Shown in pieces: positions 55,408 to 63,874 of a stretch of 64,000 bases of DNA. The stretch spans positions 360,504 through 424,503 of the forward strand of contig NZ_JAUSZF010000004.1 in assembly GCF_030817315.1 (NCBI RefSeq), given 5' to 3'. This stretch comes from Sphingomonas faeni (lineage in GTDB: Bacteria > Pseudomonadota > Alphaproteobacteria > Sphingomonadales > Sphingomonadaceae). Below the pieces are notes generated by a model that saw only the letters and a list, made by a program, of their open reading frames with translations, did not search any database and was not told the DNA's origin. Position numbers and translations under genes: made by a program. Every line of letters starts with the position of its first letter. Position 1 is the first letter of the stretch.

Positions 55408-55767
55408 ATGTCAGCAGACCCCTTATCGCCTCCAGAAACCGACGGGGATCCAGCGTTTCGCGGGAACGATGACGGTACCGTCGGTCATTACTCGGGCGAA
55501 GAGTATGACAGCTATGAGAAGGATCAGCCGCGCAACGTCGAGGTCGGCGTAAGTCGGGACAATCGGGAAGCGAATGTCGCAGCGCCGAACAAGGCGCCGG
55601 GCGAAGACATTCCGCCTGACGTTGGTAGGCGCGCCTATATCGATGAGAAGACGGGTGAGGTGCATGGTAGCGGCGCCGGAGCGGGCGGAGGAAACGCTAC
55701 CGAGGACTATGATGCCGACACGCCTGGCGGAGGTGGCGGGGTCCGCCAGACTCAGCAGTCTAAGTAA
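55408..55767 (+). CDS. Disordered acidic protein (119 aa)
   Basis: ATG 55408 follows CTGGAG. The product is hydrophilic, rich in Asp, Glu and Gly (GGAGAGGGNATEDYDADTPG-like regions), with no hydrophobic core, so it is probably intrinsically disordered. It may be a stress-protective hydrophilin-type protein, an inference from composition only. An in-frame start at 55363 is less likely. Confidence 0.55.
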   Translation: MSADPLSPPETDGDPAFRGNDDGTVGHYSGEEYDSYEKDQPRNVEVGVSRDNREANVAAPNKAPGEDIPPDVGRRAYIDEKTGEVHGSGAGAGGGNATEDYDADTPGGGGGVRQTQQSK

Positions 55768-55879
55768 CCAGACGTAAGTTCTTTTTAATTGGGTAGGACA
55801 AAGGGCTCGGACGGCACGGATGCAGGTCAGCAAGTTCTTTGATCAGCATTCGTTCAGCACTCAATGTCTAGGAAAGCTT

Positions 55880-56266
55880 ATGATTAAACTAATTCTCGCA
55901 GCGGTGACTCTCGCTAGTCCCGCTATCGCAGCGCGTCGCGATGCTCCTGACGTACAGTTGCAGAAGATGCTTGCCGGGCGCGTTGCGGGTAAACCCGTCA
56001 ACTGCATCAGCCTGTCGGGCTCGAACTCATCTCAAATCATAGACGGCAAAGCCATCGTTTACCGGGTTGGGAGCCGGCTCTACGTCAACGAACCCCGATC
56101 CGGCGCGCAGTCACTGCAGCGCGATGACATACTCGTCACGCGTACCATCGGGTCGCAGCTCTGCAGCATCGACACGGTTCGGCTGATTGATCGTGGCTCG
56201 CGTTTTCCGCGCGGCTTTGTCTCACTTGGCCAGTTCGTGCCGTACAGCAAAATCAAAGCCCGCTGA
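55880..56266 (+). CDS. Conserved small secreted protein (128 aa)
   Basis: AGGAAAG precedes ATG 55880. MIKLILAAVTLASPAIAA is a signal peptide. The mature domain reads VNCISLSGSNSSQIIDGKAI, YVNEPRSGAQSLQRDDILVT and QLCSIDTVRLIDR, with two cysteines that may form a disulphide. I recall similar sphingomonad proteins, all of unknown function. Confidence 0.7.
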   Translation: MIKLILAAVTLASPAIAARRDAPDVQLQKMLAGRVAGKPVNCISLSGSNSSQIIDGKAIVYRVGSRLYVNEPRSGAQSLQRDDILVTRTIGSQLCSIDTVRLIDRGSRFPRGFVSLGQFVPYSKIKAR

Positions 56267-56282
56267 GTTAGTGAACGCCAGC

Positions 56283-57170
56283 CTATTGCGGAAGTAGGCG
56301 AGGGAACTCGGCGGGAATTTCTCGTGCAAGGAAGCCGATCGGCCCACTTGTAGTTGCGACGCGTCGTCCGCTTTGTCCGTGCAGCCAGACACCCCAACCG
56401 GCTGCGATGATCGGGGACGCGCCGCGGGACAACAAGCCCCCGATCGCGCCGGCCAGGACATCTCCCGATCCGCCCGTCGCAAGTCCGGTTCCTCCACCAC
56501 CATAATGCAGTGTCGTTCCGTCGGGGGCAGCGATAACGGTATCGCTGCCCTTGAGGACCACGACGGCGCCGTATTGTGCGGCGACGTCCCGCGCGATCTT
56601 TTCCGGGGACTGTGCGATCGCGTCTTCGTCGATACCCGTCAGCATTGCCATTTCACCGTGATGGGGTGTGAAAACCATGCGACCGTCGAACGCCGCAAGC
56701 GTTTCGCGCAGATCCCGTGCCGATCCGATAGCCAAGGCGTCGACGACCATCGTTACCTTGTCGCAGGGCTGCATCAGGATGAGCTGCAAGAGAGCCTTGG
56801 CAGCGTCGGTGGACCCCATACCTGGTCCGATGATCAGCGTATCGCAGCCGTTCAGCGACTTTTCGAGCAGGGGACCCGCTGCGCCGTCTATCTCTCCGTC
56901 GGAGTCTTGCGGCAGTGCGAGAACACCGGCCTCCGGAACTAGCAGGCCGAGGCCGAGGCCGATCGCCGCGGATTCGATCGTGGCCATCTGGAGCTTGCCC
57001 GCGCCGACCCGAAGCGCTGCCTCGCCCGTCAGGCGAAGCGCGCCCGGCACCATGGCCGAACCACCTATCGCCAACACGCGGCCGCGGCTGTTCTTCGTGG
57101 TTCCGAGGCCATGAACGGGAGGCGGGTTGGCAGCGATCCAGCTGCTGTCGAGGGGAATGGTATCGGTCAT
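56283..57170 (-). CDS. nnrD: ADP-dependent NAD(P)H-hydrate dehydratase (no epimerase domain)
   Basis: The 295-residue ribokinase-fold enzyme repairs hydrated NAD(P)H. Signature stretches are GRVLAIGGSAMVPGALRLTG, LIIGPGMGSTDAAK, VFTPHHGEMAMLTG, AVVVLKGSDTVIAAPDG and GGTGLATGGSGDVLAGAIGG. Bacterial Nnr is usually a fusion with an N-terminal epimerase, which is absent here. The ATG at 57170 overlaps the stop of the histidine phosphatase gene (ATGA), so the two are translated together. Confidence 0.9.
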   Translation of the reverse strand: MTDTIPLDSSWIAANPPPVHGLGTTKNSRGRVLAIGGSAMVPGALRLTGEAALRVGAGKLQMATIESAAIGLGLGLLVPEAGVLALPQDSDGEIDGAAGPLLEKSLNGCDTLIIGPGMGSTDAAKALLQLILMQPCDKVTMVVDALAIGSARDLRETLAAFDGRMVFTPHHGEMAMLTGIDEDAIAQSPEKIARDVAAQYGAVVVLKGSDTVIAAPDGTTLHYGGGGTGLATGGSGDVLAGAIGGLLSRGASPIIAAGWGVWLHGQSGRRVATTSGPIGFLAREIPAEFPRLLPQ

Positions 57171-57931
57171 CCTCGTACTCCGGTGGTACGGTCCGGCTCG
57201 GCAGTGACCGGGGCGGACCCTTGGTGGTCGACGACGTCGTTGTAGCGAATGAGCGTGAGCGCGCCGTCCTGCGGGCCGTCGGGATCGAAGCGATATTCGG
57301 TGACCGAGCAGTTCGCGACGTCGCCTTGCTGATCGATCGCCAGGATCTCGTCCTCGGTCAGGTTCTCGATGACATAGCGCAGGCAGAGGACGACCACCTG
57401 ATGCGCGACGATCATCACGCGGCGACCGGCGTAGTGCAATGCGATCGTATCCATCAGTGATCGCAGGCGGAAGATCACGTCGCACCAGCTCTCCCCGCCG
57501 GGCGGCTGGTGATAGAATTTGCCGAGGATGCGTCGGAACTCGGCCTGGTCCGGATATGCCGACGCGACACCGCTGGTGGTCAACCCGTCCAGGATGCCGA
57601 ACTCCTTTTCGCGGAGGCGTTCGTCGATCACGATCGGCTCGTCGCCGGCCGCACCGCCCTGTTCACGGAAGAGGTTTAGGGTCTGGCGCGCGCGGACATA
57701 GGGCGAGACGAGCAGGATGTCGCGGCGGTCGTCGGGATCCGCGCGGGCGAACCATGCGCCGAGCGCGCGGGCCTGCTCCTCGCCCAGCGGGGACAGTGGA
57801 ATGTCGACGTCGCGGTGCGATAGGTCGATCCGTTCGACTCCGGCCGCATGCGCGGCGTCGCGCGCCACGTTCCCAGCACTTTCTCCGTGACGGACAATCC
57901 AGAGACGAGACGGCCAGCGTGCAGATGGCAT
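57167..57931 (-). CDS. Histidine phosphatase family protein
   Basis: Start 57931 (MPSARWPSRLWIVRHGESAG) places the RHGE motif (catalytic H15) at the N-terminus, as usual; an earlier in-frame ATG at 58069 only adds a non-conserved stretch. Further motifs are LSPLGEEQARALGAWF, LLVSPYVRARQTLNLF and VMIVAHQVVVLCLRYV (second catalytic His). The substrate is unknown. Coupling to nnrD by a 4-base overlap suggests a role in nucleotide or cofactor metabolism. Confidence 0.88.
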   Translation of the reverse strand: MPSARWPSRLWIVRHGESAGNVARDAAHAAGVERIDLSHRDVDIPLSPLGEEQARALGAWFARADPDDRRDILLVSPYVRARQTLNLFREQGGAAGDEPIVIDERLREKEFGILDGLTTSGVASAYPDQAEFRRILGKFYHQPPGGESWCDVIFRLRSLMDTIALHYAGRRVMIVAHQVVVLCLRYVIENLTEDEILAIDQQGDVANCSVTEYRFDPDGPQDGALTLIRYNDVVDHQGSAPVTAEPDRTTGVRG

Positions 57932-58047
57932 ACAGCTTAATCCAAGGTGTTGCTTTGCCCGGTTGAACTCCGGTCGACCGACGATGGCTCCATGATTTGC
58001 AGATCCTGCATAGCGATCGCTGCATCCATTGAACGGTGCACTGACAG

Positions 58048-58072
58048 GGAACTTCACGACGCTTCTCACGTA
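58048..58072 (+). promoter_or_regulatory. Near-consensus EcfG promoter
   Basis: GGAAC (58048-58052), 16 bases, CGTA (58069-58072). One mismatch in the -10 box; it lies 41 bases before the 58114 gene. Confidence 0.35.
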
Positions 58073-58113
58073 ATTTGATCAATAAGTATGTCGCATGACG
58101 AAAAGAGGGGACG

Positions 58114-58287
58114 ATGGCTGAGACGGCAACCGTTGCCTATCATCGCGAGCGGGCGGAGCAAGAACGGAGGCGGGCGAACCAAGCGATCGATGACCGCAGC
58201 AAAAATGCTCATATTGAACTTGCGTTAGCGCATGGACGAGCGGCCATCCTGGGCGGGCATCGTCTCCGCGTCGCGCACGATCGGTAA
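58114..58287 (+). CDS. 57-aa helical small protein
   Basis: AGAGGGG precedes the ATG. The product is a charged helix (AYHRERAEQERRRANQAIDD, NAHIELALAHGRAAIL), matching the short 'YRxRAEQER...HxELAxxH' proteins common in alphaproteobacteria. The function is unknown. A near-consensus EcfG promoter lies upstream. Confidence 0.6.
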   Translation: MAETATVAYHRERAEQERRRANQAIDDRSKNAHIELALAHGRAAILGGHRLRVAHDR

Positions 58288-58613
58288 TGAGGGTCTGCGC
58301 GGTTACGGGAAGCAACAGATTCATGCCGAACCGACTACGCCGTCTCCTTTGCGCAGAATGTCGCCGGACGACCAGCAGTGCGTACAGCACACCTAACCGG
58401 CCTCGGCAAAGCTGGCATGGTGTCTTCCTTCATTGTCACCGGCTGGCTTATTCTCCTCCGACGCCGTGATCAGGCTATTATGGGGGGAGGGCTGCCTGCC
58501 ACTGGGAGACGGCTAAGTTGGCTATCGGGATGAGCCATGAGCTCTCGCGCGACCGAGCTATCTGGTTGAGTTTCGCCCCGAACAGACTTCCAATTCGTCC
58601 GCAACTCCCGCCG

Positions 58614-59282
58614 CTAAACAGCCATCACAGAGTTGGCCCAGACACTTGGCGCGGCCGCTCTATTTTCTTTTGGAAAAGGAATTTTGTTCCGGAACTCGTC
58701 GCTAAATACACCGTCCACCCGGATGCTGAATGACAATCCGCCGCTGCCGTCCGCGCCGTGAAATTGGTTGACCGTATCGAACCATGCCGCATGACCGGCA
58801 ACATAGGCACGCTCCCCTGTCTCGGGATTGAGCATGTAGAACGGCTTGCTCAGGTTGCTCCGGAACCAGATGAACTCATGGCACAAGTCGGTGCTGTCAT
58901 GATCCTTGTGCGCCGACACCGCTCGTCCGATTGGGTCGTACATGATCAGCATGCGGCCCGTGGCCGCGAATGGCAGGGTTGCAATAAAATCCATCAGCGG
59001 GGCGAACTCTGCCGCCTCGGCCGACGGCTCCCAAATCTCGGTGCGGTCCAGGTCATAGTAGTTTTCAGGCTCACGCGAACGCGCCAGTTCGATCATACGC
59101 GAGCCTGGTAGATCAGGCGTATTGGCGTCGAACAGGAACGGACCTGTATAGAATTGTCGGTCTCCCGCCGAAGCCAGGCGTTGGCGCAGTCGCTCGGTGA
59201 TGATCCCGTCGAGCGACTTGAGACGCTCGACATCAATGAATGGGTCGATGTTCATGTAACTCGGGTAGCGGGCGCTGATCAT
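58614..59282 (-). CDS. 2OG-Fe(II) oxygenase-like protein
   Basis: The 222-residue jelly-roll protein has a facial-triad pattern: H125-x-D127 (SAHKDHDS) and distal H175 (VNQFHGADG), with R188 (FSIRVDG) placed to bind 2-oxoglutarate. This is the arrangement of aspartyl-hydroxylase-like or prolyl-hydroxylase-like oxygenases. Start 59282 is used; ATG 59255 (MNIDPFIDVERL) is an alternative. It is divergent from the ATP-grasp/decarboxylase gene and probably belongs to the same pathway, hydroxylating an amino-acid substrate; the substrate is unknown. Confidence 0.7.
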   Translation of the reverse strand: MISARYPSYMNIDPFIDVERLKSLDGIITERLRQRLASAGDRQFYTGPFLFDANTPDLPGSRMIELARSREPENYYDLDRTEIWEPSAEAAEFAPLMDFIATLPFAATGRMLIMYDPIGRAVSAHKDHDSTDLCHEFIWFRSNLSKPFYMLNPETGERAYVAGHAAWFDTVNQFHGADGSGGLSFSIRVDGVFSDEFRNKIPFPKENRAAAPSVWANSVMAV

Positions 59283-59457
59283 GTCGACGCTCTACGGCGA
59301 ATAAATTCGCGTTGCCATTATTTATTTCTCGCAACTGATTTAGATTAAACGCCTTTTTTAATTCTTTAAATAATAAGCCACTGCATCGCATGGCAAGCAG
59401 GCACCTTGCCTCGTCGAAGCCAGGCTACAGCGTCGACGGTCTTATTCTGGAAGTTGA

Positions 59458-61731
59458 ATGAAAATCTATGTGAGCGGGCTCTACGCTGGCGGAAACCCGC
59501 AGCCAGGCGTCGGCATCGTCAGATCTCTTCGGCAGGGCTATCCTGATGCCACCATCGTTGGGGTCGAGTATTCGAACCGCGTGTCAGGTATCCATTTCGA
59601 CGAGCTCGACGAGCTGTGGATCCAGCGGCCATGGGGCGAGCTCGACCTCGACGCCTATGGCGACAAGGTATGCGAGGCGCTCGACGCTGGAGGCTTGTGG
59701 ATCTCGGGCAGCGACCTTGAAGCCATGTGGCTGGCGAGCGTGTTCCCCGATGGTCACCCCAACCTGCTGGCTCCGCCGATGTCCGGGATCAAGCGCATCA
59801 CCAAGCCGGTCGTGGAGGCTGCGTCCAGCCTGCCGATCAAGATCCCGACATATCTATCGACCGAACATAGCGACTGGGATCTCCACGCCTTCTGTCGCGA
59901 GCACAACTGGCGCGTGTGGCTGAAGGGACCGTATTATGACGCCTCGCGTACGCCGACCTGGGACACGTTCACCGCCGTCCGCAACGCGCTGAGCAAGGTC
60001 TGGTCGACTGAGAAGCTGTTCCTGCAGGCGCATGTCAGCGGCTATGAGGAGTCGGTCATGCTGTCCGCTTACCGGGGCGAGCTGCTCGGCGCTGTAAGCA
60101 TGCGCAAGCGTGACATCACGCCCGAGGGCAAGACTTGGGCCGGTGACGTCTCCGAAGTACCGCTCGCGTTCATGGAACCGCTGCGACAGATGGTGCGCGA
60201 CACTAACTGGACTGGCGGCGGTGAGCTCGAGATGGTGCGCGACGGGTCCGACCAGCTGTGGCTGATCGAGATGAACCCGCGCTTCCCGGCTTGGGTCCAC
60301 GGTTCGACGATTGCCGGGCACAACCTGCCCGCGCTGCTGGTGCAGGCCGCCAGTGGCGTAGTAGCGAAAACGGTGCCTGCCGAGGCATCTGAGTTCACGC
60401 GCATCGTTCTCGAAGTGCCGGTTCGCCCCGACTATCCATTGCCGCCGCTCCCGGAACCCTTCGCGGGTGCCGTCGGTCACTCGATGAAGCACCCGTCGGG
60501 ACTGACCGCACTTGCCGCTCGGCTGCATAAGATCGATCCCGATATGCTCGACGTTGCGATGGCACCTGATGGCACGGAGCCACCTAACGGGCTCGCCGAG
60601 CTTCCGGATACCTTCGTCGCGGACATTGGCCGCCAGGACTTCGATGCGATGCAAACGCCTCAGTACATCTACATGGAGTCGACCGCTGAAAGCCTGTTCA
60701 AGCGCGCCGATGACCGCGCGCACCGCCTGAGCACCAACGACGTCGAGGTGATCAGCGGCTATTCGATCAAGACCAACCCCGACAAACGCCTCATCAAGCT
60801 CGCCCTCGACCACGGCTTCTACGCCGAGGCGATCAGCCTGGGCGAAGTGCAGTCGGCGCTCGAAGTCGGCTTCCGGCCCGATCAGGTTATCCTCAACGGC
60901 CCCGGCAAATGGTGGCCCGAGGGGCTGATGCCACGCGAGACGATGCACGCGGTGTTCTGCGACAGCATCGCAGACCTCGATCGCGTCGTCGCTGCGGTTG
61001 CAGCAGGCGAGATGTCGGCTAAGCACATCGGCATTCGCATTCGCACGCCGAATATCACCTCTCGCTTCGGCATTCCGCTGGACAGCCCGACTACGTTCGC
61101 CAAGCTAATCGCAGCGGTAAAACGCCTGCCAACCGACAGCGCGTTTGGGGTCCACTTCCACATGGCGAGCAGCCACGTCGGCGTCGCGCAGTGGTGGCAT
61201 CTGTTCGAATCGATGCTGCGCTGGTGCCAGTCGATCGAGAAGCTCAGCGGTCGCACCATCGAGATGCTAGACATGGGCGGCGGCTGGTATCCTGACGACT
61301 GGCATGAGGATCAGATCTCAAAGATCGCGCGTGCGGTCGAACGAGTCCGCACCATGCTGCCCGCCGTCCGCCAGATTGCATCCGAGCCCGGCAAGGCGAT
61401 GGCGCAGCCGTCGATGGCGCTGGCGATGCGGATTCTGGAAATCCAGGAGCATGAGGATGATTATGTCGAGGCCGTGGTCGATGCGTCGATCGCCGAGATC
61501 CCGATGCACTTCTGGCAGCCGCACCGCATGGTCCGCAAATGCAGCGAAACCGGTGAGTTGCAGCCGATCGGGCGCGGCAAGACCCATCTTATGGGCCGTC
61601 TGTGCATGGAGCACGACATCATCGCGTCCAACGTCCAGCTTCCTGAAGGGACCCGCGCCGGCGACCTTCTGATATTTTGCGATGCCGGCGGTTATGACAG
61701 GAGCATGTCCTATGTATTTGGCCGAGGATAA
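59458..61731 (+). CDS. ATP-grasp ligase / PLP-dependent amino-acid decarboxylase fusion
   Basis: The 757-residue protein joins two domains. Residues 1 to about 310 look like an ATP-grasp carboxylate-amine ligase (KIPTYLSTEHSDWDLHAFCR, VWLKGPYYDASRT, GGGELEMVRDGSDQLWLIEM with metal-binding NPRFP). Residues about 385-757 form a fold-III decarboxylase (DAP/ornithine/carboxynorspermidine type): PLP Lys K438 (YSIKTNPD), FHMASSHVG, GGG 607-609 (DMGGGWYP), ASEPGKA and C716 (GRLCMEHD). The fusion could decarboxylate an amino acid and ligate it, or ligate then decarboxylate. The domains are recognised; the reaction is inferred. Confidence 0.82.
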   Translation: MKIYVSGLYAGGNPQPGVGIVRSLRQGYPDATIVGVEYSNRVSGIHFDELDELWIQRPWGELDLDAYGDKVCEALDAGGLWISGSDLEAMWLASVFPDGHPNLLAPPMSGIKRITKPVVEAASSLPIKIPTYLSTEHSDWDLHAFCREHNWRVWLKGPYYDASRTPTWDTFTAVRNALSKVWSTEKLFLQAHVSGYEESVMLSAYRGELLGAVSMRKRDITPEGKTWAGDVSEVPLAFMEPLRQMVRDTNWTGGGELEMVRDGSDQLWLIEMNPRFPAWVHGSTIAGHNLPALLVQAASGVVAKTVPAEASEFTRIVLEVPVRPDYPLPPLPEPFAGAVGHSMKHPSGLTALAARLHKIDPDMLDVAMAPDGTEPPNGLAELPDTFVADIGRQDFDAMQTPQYIYMESTAESLFKRADDRAHRLSTNDVEVISGYSIKTNPDKRLIKLALDHGFYAEAISLGEVQSALEVGFRPDQVILNGPGKWWPEGLMPRETMHAVFCDSIADLDRVVAAVAAGEMSAKHIGIRIRTPNITSRFGIPLDSPTTFAKLIAAVKRLPTDSAFGVHFHMASSHVGVAQWWHLFESMLRWCQSIEKLSGRTIEMLDMGGGWYPDDWHEDQISKIARAVERVRTMLPAVRQIASEPGKAMAQPSMALAMRILEIQEHEDDYVEAVVDASIAEIPMHFWQPHRMVRKCSETGELQPIGRGKTHLMGRLCMEHDIIASNVQLPEGTRAGDLLIFCDAGGYDRSMSYVFGRG

Positions 61732-62395
61732 GGCGAAGGCCTCGACAGTTCAGCCCGCGGATGGTCATTGCGCGGACACGGTCGATCTGATGACGGCGGC
61801 GACCGCGCCTGGCGGCAAGTGGCAGACCTTCCCCAATAGCCATATCTCACATCATGGCGCGGCATGCTGCGACATTGCGCACGAATGGCTGATTGCCTTT
61901 GACTATGCGCAGTTGAACGGCGGCGATGTGCTGACCGGCCCGCGGTGGATGCGCGAGCATTCAAAGTGGGGTCCGACGGCCTGGCCGATCCACTGGTGCG
62001 AGGCCGTCGATGCTGACGTTGTCGATTGCGGCGTCCACGCCGCGATCGCGCAGGAGGCGTTCGTGGCTCGCGGCGTGCCGGCGTTCCGCGCACAGTTCAT
62101 CCAGCGCTACAGCGCCGATGCCACTGCTTCTTGGCGCGAGAATTGGGACAAGGAGAGCGTGTCCGACCACTGGATCGATGGTGACGCCATCTACCATGAG
62201 GGTAACGCCGTGCTGGTCGGCACGGACGAGGTGAAGCTGTGGGACGGCTCCGCTGGCTGGTGGATCAACCCGCGCGGCGAGATGGGCTATGGGAGCCTTG
62301 CTGCAGTCCGGATCGAAGCCGATCTTGAGGGCTTCGAGGATGGGCTGCGCTGGGGCGAGCGCCGGATCAAGCTGAACCAGTGGGTCGCAGTGTGA
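61712..62395 (+). CDS. Unrecognised protein with transglutaminase-like Cys-His-Asp pattern
   Basis: ATG 61712 lies inside the end of the preceding gene, behind AGGAGC, giving 227 residues. C106 (DVVDCGVHAAIAQEAF), H162 (AIYHEGNAV) and D178 (KLWDGSAGWWINP) are spaced and set in contexts like a papain/transglutaminase-fold catalytic triad. An N-terminal SHHGAACCDIAHEWL cluster is rich in His and Cys. It may form or cleave an amide bond, but no family is confidently matched. The next gene overlaps its stop (GTGA), so expression is coupled. Confidence 0.65.
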   Translation: MYLAEDKAKASTVQPADGHCADTVDLMTAATAPGGKWQTFPNSHISHHGAACCDIAHEWLIAFDYAQLNGGDVLTGPRWMREHSKWGPTAWPIHWCEAVDADVVDCGVHAAIAQEAFVARGVPAFRAQFIQRYSADATASWRENWDKESVSDHWIDGDAIYHEGNAVLVGTDEVKLWDGSAGWWINPRGEMGYGSLAAVRIEADLEGFEDGLRWGERRIKLNQWVAV

Positions 62396-62829
62396 ACGAC
62401 GAGCTTCGGCTCGTCGTTCCCGACGCGCCGAGCGACGCGGATCGGGACGCGATCCTCGCGGGGCTGATCGCGTTCAACCGTACGCACGTGGAGCCCGGTC
62501 CAACGGGACCACTCGCCGTCCTGCTCAAGGATGAAGACGGCAGTACTGTCGGGGGCCTGTGGGGATCGGCTCTTTTCGAATGGCTGCGGATTGAGCTGCT
62601 GTTCGTGCCCGAACGTTGGCGCGGGAGCGCAGTCGGCTCCGCCATCCTGCGAGAGGCGGAAGCACTTGCGGCAAGCCGCGGTTGCATCGGCGCGTCGCTC
62701 GACACTTACAGCTTCCAGGCACGCGGCTTTTACGAGAAGCGAGGCTATAGCCTCGTCGGCACAATCGGCGACTGCCCTCCGGGCGGCGCCCGCCACTTCC
62801 TGCAGAAACGTTTTGATCAGGCGGCGTGA
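62392..62829 (+). CDS. GNAT-family N-acetyltransferase
   Basis: GTG 62392 overlaps the preceding stop. The 145-residue GNAT fold shows IELLFVPERWRGSAVGSAIL (acetyl-CoA-binding R/Q-x-x-G-x-G/A loop as RWRGSAVG), ALAASRGCIGASLDTYSFQA and FYEKRGYSLVG. It transfers an acyl group from CoA to an amine. In this operon it could modify the amine made by the decarboxylase or protect the host from the product. Confidence 0.85.
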   Translation: MNDELRLVVPDAPSDADRDAILAGLIAFNRTHVEPGPTGPLAVLLKDEDGSTVGGLWGSALFEWLRIELLFVPERWRGSAVGSAILREAEALAASRGCIGASLDTYSFQARGFYEKRGYSLVGTIGDCPPGGARHFLQKRFDQAA

Positions 62830-62887
62830 AACCGGTCGGGAGCAGTAATCGAGAAAAGGCGCTGAACAATAGGTATAGGGGATAAGT

Positions 62888-63874
62888 ATGGTCATGCACC
62901 ACACTGAAGCGGCATTGTCCCACGATACAGAAGGCTGCGCCGAGCCGTTTCTGATCCGTCCGGCTGCAGGTTCCGAGGCGCAGGCGCCGGTTGGCATCGC
63001 GACGGCGCAGCGCGACGCCTTGTCCGCACAGTTGCTGGTATCGGGCGCCCTGCTCTTCCGCGGCTTCGAACTTCGTACAACGGAGGAGTTTGGACGCTTG
63101 GTAGACGCGTTTTCAGGCGGTTCACCCCGGTTCGGCTATGCGGGCGGAGCCTCGCCACGTCGGGCGCTCGAAGGTGGGGGAGAGAACGTCTACAACTCGA
63201 CCGACTATTCCCCCGCGATCGAGCTCTCGTTGCACAATGAGCTGAGCTATACTGACGTATACCCCAGCCTTCTGTTCTTTTTCTGCCTGGTTGCGCCAGG
63301 ACAGGGCGGGGCAACCACCTTGGGCGATAGCCGTCGTATCCTTTCCCGTATCGACGAATCCGTGCTTCAAGCCTTTCGCACGCACGGTGTGCGGTACGTC
63401 CGTAACCTTTCGCCAGACGTAGGCTCGGGCTATTCCTGGCAGGACGCTTTTGAAACAGATGATCCTGCGGAGGCGGAGGCTGCATGCCGCCATATCGGGG
63501 CAAACTTCGAATGGCGGGAGGGCTTTCTGCAGGTGAGCCAAGTGCGACCGGCAACCGCTTTCCACCCCGTTACGGGTGAGGAGGTGTGGTTCAACCAGGC
63601 CGATGGTTTCCACCCGAGTGCGCTCGATAAGGACACTTACGCATCGCTGCTTGCCTACCACGGCAACGAAGATGCATTCCGGTTGACAGTGTCTTTCGGA
63701 GACGGAACGCCGATCAGGCGCGACATGCTCGACGAGGTGCGGGCCGCGATCGCGGCGGAACGGTGCGAGCACCAGTGGCAGGCAGGGGACGTGCTTGTTC
63801 TCGACAATTTACTGATGGCCCATGGGAGAGCTCCGTTCACCGGCAGCCGGAAGATCGCCTTGGCGATGATCTAG
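62888..63874 (+). CDS. TauD/SyrP-like 2OG-Fe(II) oxygenase, 3' end altered by IS
   Basis: The 328-residue protein belongs to the TauD/TfdA-clavaminate synthase fold. Metal ligands are H116 and E118 (SLHNELSY, the H-x-E variant of SyrP-like aspartyl hydroxylases) and distal H312 (LMAHGRAPF), with the 2OG-binding Arg in GSRKIALAM. SyrP-like enzymes hydroxylate amino acids in peptide natural products. The stop TAG (63872-63874) falls at the junction with an IS5-family end, so a few native C-terminal residues are probably lost. The catalytic residues are intact. Confidence 0.82.
   Translation: MVMHHTEAALSHDTEGCAEPFLIRPAAGSEAQAPVGIATAQRDALSAQLLVSGALLFRGFELRTTEEFGRLVDAFSGGSPRFGYAGGASPRRALEGGGENVYNSTDYSPAIELSLHNELSYTDVYPSLLFFFCLVAPGQGGATTLGDSRRILSRIDESVLQAFRTHGVRYVRNLSPDVGSGYSWQDAFETDDPAEAEAACRHIGANFEWREGFLQVSQVRPATAFHPVTGEEVWFNQADGFHPSALDKDTYASLLAYHGNEDAFRLTVSFGDGTPIRRDMLDEVRAAIAAERCEHQWQAGDVLVLDNLLMAHGRAPFTGSRKIALAMI

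Noticed and set aside
57171..57485. Upstream in-frame extension of nnrD
   Set aside because: It overlaps the histidine phosphatase in another frame; ATG 57170 sits in an ATGA coupling.
59854..61026. 390-codon minus-strand open frame
   Set aside because: Antisense to the ATP-grasp/decarboxylase fusion, a GC-rich mirror frame.
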